This document shows positions 61,553 through 64,000 of a stretch of DNA of 64,000 nucleotides, one piece after another. Where the stretch lies: contig CM045735.1 in assembly GCA_024760905.1 (NCBI GenBank), forward strand, positions 7,714,161 to 7,778,160, in the 5' to 3' direction. A program made the translations under genes and the position numbers. Within the stretch, counting starts at the first letter, position 1; each line of letters starts with the position of its first letter. Under the pieces are notes generated by a model. That model saw only the letters and a list, made by a program, of their open reading frames with translations, did no database searches and was not told where the DNA came from. The DNA is from Plotosus lineatus. Taxonomy: Eukaryota > Chordata > Actinopteri > Siluriformes > Plotosidae.

Positions 61553-61993
61553 ACGATTTCCGCAAAGTAGGATCGACCCCCTCTGACTGACGTATATGTA
61601 CATGTATATAATATCAATAAATACATATTCAATGCTATAAATGCTTATAATAACAATTAAACATGCAAAAATAATGCATAAGATCTAAATAAAATGTAAA
61701 TACACACACATACGGATGCACATGCACACAAAACATACGCGATCATGCACATCGCGCATAAAAATATAAGTAGTTTTGTTGGGAGGTTTGGGGTTATTTT
61801 TTGTTTTTGTTTGTTTGGAGTTTTTGGGGGTTTTTTTGTTTGTTTTTTGCATAATTGGCCTTGTTTTATGGCATTTTCCTTAACTTTTTCCCTGTTTTTC
61901 CTTAATTTACTTTTTTTTTGATGAATATTTTTGAAAAACCTACGATGCACTGAAGCCACAGGAACTGACGCACGAAATAGTGAGGGATCACTG
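61553..61993 (+). mobile_element. GGGATCCCTC MITE, copy 2
   Basis: Left-truncated copy starting GATTTCCGCAAAGTAGGATC; the right end GTGAGGGATCACTG is followed by TA. Confidence 0.7.
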
Positions 61994-62807
61994 TAGTACA
62001 GTATATAATTTCTTTCAAAATATGAAATCTGATCTGAAATTCACACAGCTATTAAATTTCACAAATATGTGTAATGCTTATGAAAGCTACCCTAGCCATT
62101 GTCTAAATTTGAAAAATGATGCCTCGCGATCTCTGATTCAATACTTTTTATGTAGAATGATGAAATGTTGAGGATCCGTGTTCAAAACCTATTGCATCCA
62201 ATAACCAAGAGGTTTTCTGTGAGGGTTCTTGAATGACAGCATGTCAGAAGTGATCTCTGTCCCAGTCATTGATATTATTAACTGACAGCAGCCCAATCAG
62301 AAATAAATGAATAATATTTCATGTTTAAACCTGTTTTCCACTAAGATAATAGTCCTAATGTTAAACTGGTATACAGTACATGCAACCTTCCTGAACTTCA
62401 TTTTTTTTCCATGTGCCAGACCCCAGAATTTTAAAGATATGTTTTCGCTAAAAACTTTAAAAACTCTTTGTCAGTTATCATCTCATGACCTGTCTCCAAA
62501 TCAAATTTTCGCTACTTATATCAAAGGTTATGTTATGGAGGCGAATTATATATCTTATGATGGATGTACGCCCAGATCCATAGGAGCACCACAAAGATCA
62601 GAAAATGCTACCGTACAATAACGTAAATGACACGTTTCCCCCTGGAGTAGTTTACATGAGCCGTATCTTAATTCTATTTATAAAATTATGAAAAATAAAC
62701 AAAATATATACCTAAAATGGTTCTGAATATAATAAATAAATAAAAGAAAACTTGTTTTGTTCTTTGTTTGTGATTCCACTGTGTTTATTTATTACCTTGC
62801 CGTTTAT
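61994..62807. other. No gene recognised
   Basis: AT-rich, no motif in the 62307-62621 open frame. Confidence 0.45.
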
Positions 62808-63115
62808 ATGGGGGCAGCCATAGCCTCAACGTTAGAGAAGCAGCTTTGGGACCGAAAGTTCGCTGGTTTGATTCCCAAACCAGCAGGATAAATGTGTGGC
62901 AGTGGGGAAATGAGCTGCATCTTTCCGTCCTCCACATTAGTGGCTGAAGTGCCATTGCGCAAGGTACCCAACCCCGAACTGCTCTCCAGCCACCTCCAAT
63001 GTGTGTCGCAGCCCACTGCTCTGAGTGTGTGTGTGTGTGTGTGTGTGTGCTCACTTTGGATGGGTTAAATGCAGAAGAAATCATTTCACTTACGGGATTA
63101 ATATAGTGTATCAAA
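62808..63115 (+). repeat. Teleost SINE with (GT)n and conserved tail
   Basis: GGGGGCAGCCATAGCCTCAA head, CTGGTTTGATTCCC box, (GT)n at 63028-63048, tail TTTGGATGGGTTAAATGCAG, a tail common to fish SINEs. Confidence 0.65.
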
Positions 63116-63686
63116 ATTTTAAAAACATTCTGCACATTATTGAATAATACGTAATAATAATTCATGAACTGTTAATTATTGGTGTTGTGTGGTTTATGAT
63201 GTTACTGTGGATACTTACCATGTTTATGATTTTATTCAAGATTTCTGATTTCTGAACATCTTGAGGAAAGAGTTTTTTTTGTATGTGTGTGGTTAAAACT
63301 GATGGTGAAGCATCGAGTGTGTAGAAACATAACAGGAAATGTTTATTTGATGACACTCTTTCGAATCTCATTTTCGGTCTCACATATGCAGAAAGACTAC
63401 ACCAACCGACAAGAGATAAATAAATTATTTTATTATTCCCAGTGGGAAATCCACTATTTATTGACAGCAGCAAGCTTTGAAAAAGTAATGAATATATGTA
63501 CATATATAAGTACAATATGTGCATTTTATACAGGTTACATTCTGCAAAAGCATAAAAGTAAAAGTGCAGCAATATTAACCACAGGGTAGATTAATGATAA
63601 GGGTTAGCAGACTGTGCAGTTCCTCAGAATGTGTTCCAACGTTCTTAGAATTCTACCTGGGTGTTAAAAGGCACAAACACAGTTCA
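63116..63686. other. No gene recognised
   Basis: A GTAAGT donor-like site on the minus strand near 63218 is the only splice-like signal; unsupported. Confidence 0.4.
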
Positions 63687-64000
63687 ATTCATTCATTTTC
63701 TGAACCGCTTAATTCTAGTTACGGTCAAAGGGAGGCTGGTGCCCATATCAGCTGACTCCAGGCAAGGGCGGGATGAACTCTGGACAGCTCACCAGGCCAT
63801 CTCAGAGCCAACACTCACACACACATTCACACCCATGGAGGATTTGGAACAGCCAATCAACCTCCTGTGCATGTGTTTGGACCGTGGGAGGAAATCAGAG
63901 TACCCAGAGGAAACCTGCACAAGCATGGGGAGAACATTCAAACTCCACACAGAAACACCCAGGCTGGGAATCAAATCCAGTCATTCTTGCTGTGAGGCGA
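63687..64000 (-). repeat. Teleost repeat S2, full length to window end
   Basis: Antisense, starting ATTCATTTTCTGAACCGCTT and running off the window at the tRNA-like head (CTTGCTGTGAGGCGA). Confidence 0.72.

Noticed and set aside
63215..63265. Minus-strand exon ending at a GTAAGT
   Set aside because: CTCAAG...ATGGTAAGTA looks like acceptor and donor, but the 45-base interval has no supporting neighbours.

Overview
The window is nuclear DNA of a ray-finned (teleost) fish. It carries spliced vertebrate genes with GT-AG introns, and the rest is dominated by fish-type interspersed repeats: Tc1 and Tigger/pogo DNA transposons, hAT elements and MITEs, several non-LTR retrotransposons, tRNA-derived SINEs and very long (TA)n tracts. 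There is no operon organisation, no CRISPR array and no bacterial or plasmid feature.

Layout: 1-19.7 kb shows no recognisable gene, only decayed SINEs, an unusual TTCCG-rich TA-flanked transposon (6890-8113), a hAT element nested in a SINE (9399-10405), and a retrotransposon tail carrying a 300-base hAT MITE (about 15.2-15.9 kb). A compact promoter with E2F-, CRE- and ETS-like sites (about 20.0-20.3 kb) precedes a complete 13-exon adenylosuccinate synthetase gene (20329-34575, 470 residues). Its introns hold a Nimb/I-type LINE, a hAT remnant, a deleted Tc1 element, a Tigger copy and SINEs. From 35 to 48 kb is another transposon field: a decayed LINE with a restriction-like endonuclease, and a Tc1-like element invaded by a LINE and by a SINE with a perfect 18-base target duplication. 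A complete 5-exon VEGF/PDGF-family growth factor gene follows (48326-58094, 142 residues), again with repeat-filled introns. 58-64 kb is repeats.

The most interesting system is a small repeat family around 45.6, 50.3-50.8 and 55.9 kb. Four copies contain a full type I hammerhead self-cleaving ribozyme core (CUGANGA, stem II, GAAA, short stem III, UA cleavage site, closing stem I). Two copies lie head to head as a long hairpin, and a fifth has lost the catalytic core. Hammerheads of this architecture are known from Penelope-like retroelements and retrozymes. No reverse transcriptase of that type was seen here, so these copies look non-autonomous.

A second system is a tRNA-derived SINE whose 3' tail matches the 3' end of an RTE-like LINE present in the same window. 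A sister composite family carries the same head joined at one fixed junction to the tail of a different teleost repeat.

The two host genes are unrelated in function: purine nucleotide synthesis and secreted angiogenic-type signalling. They share only orientation and transposon load. Gene and exon calls rest on translation and splice-site reading. Repeat family names are from recognition, without a database search.
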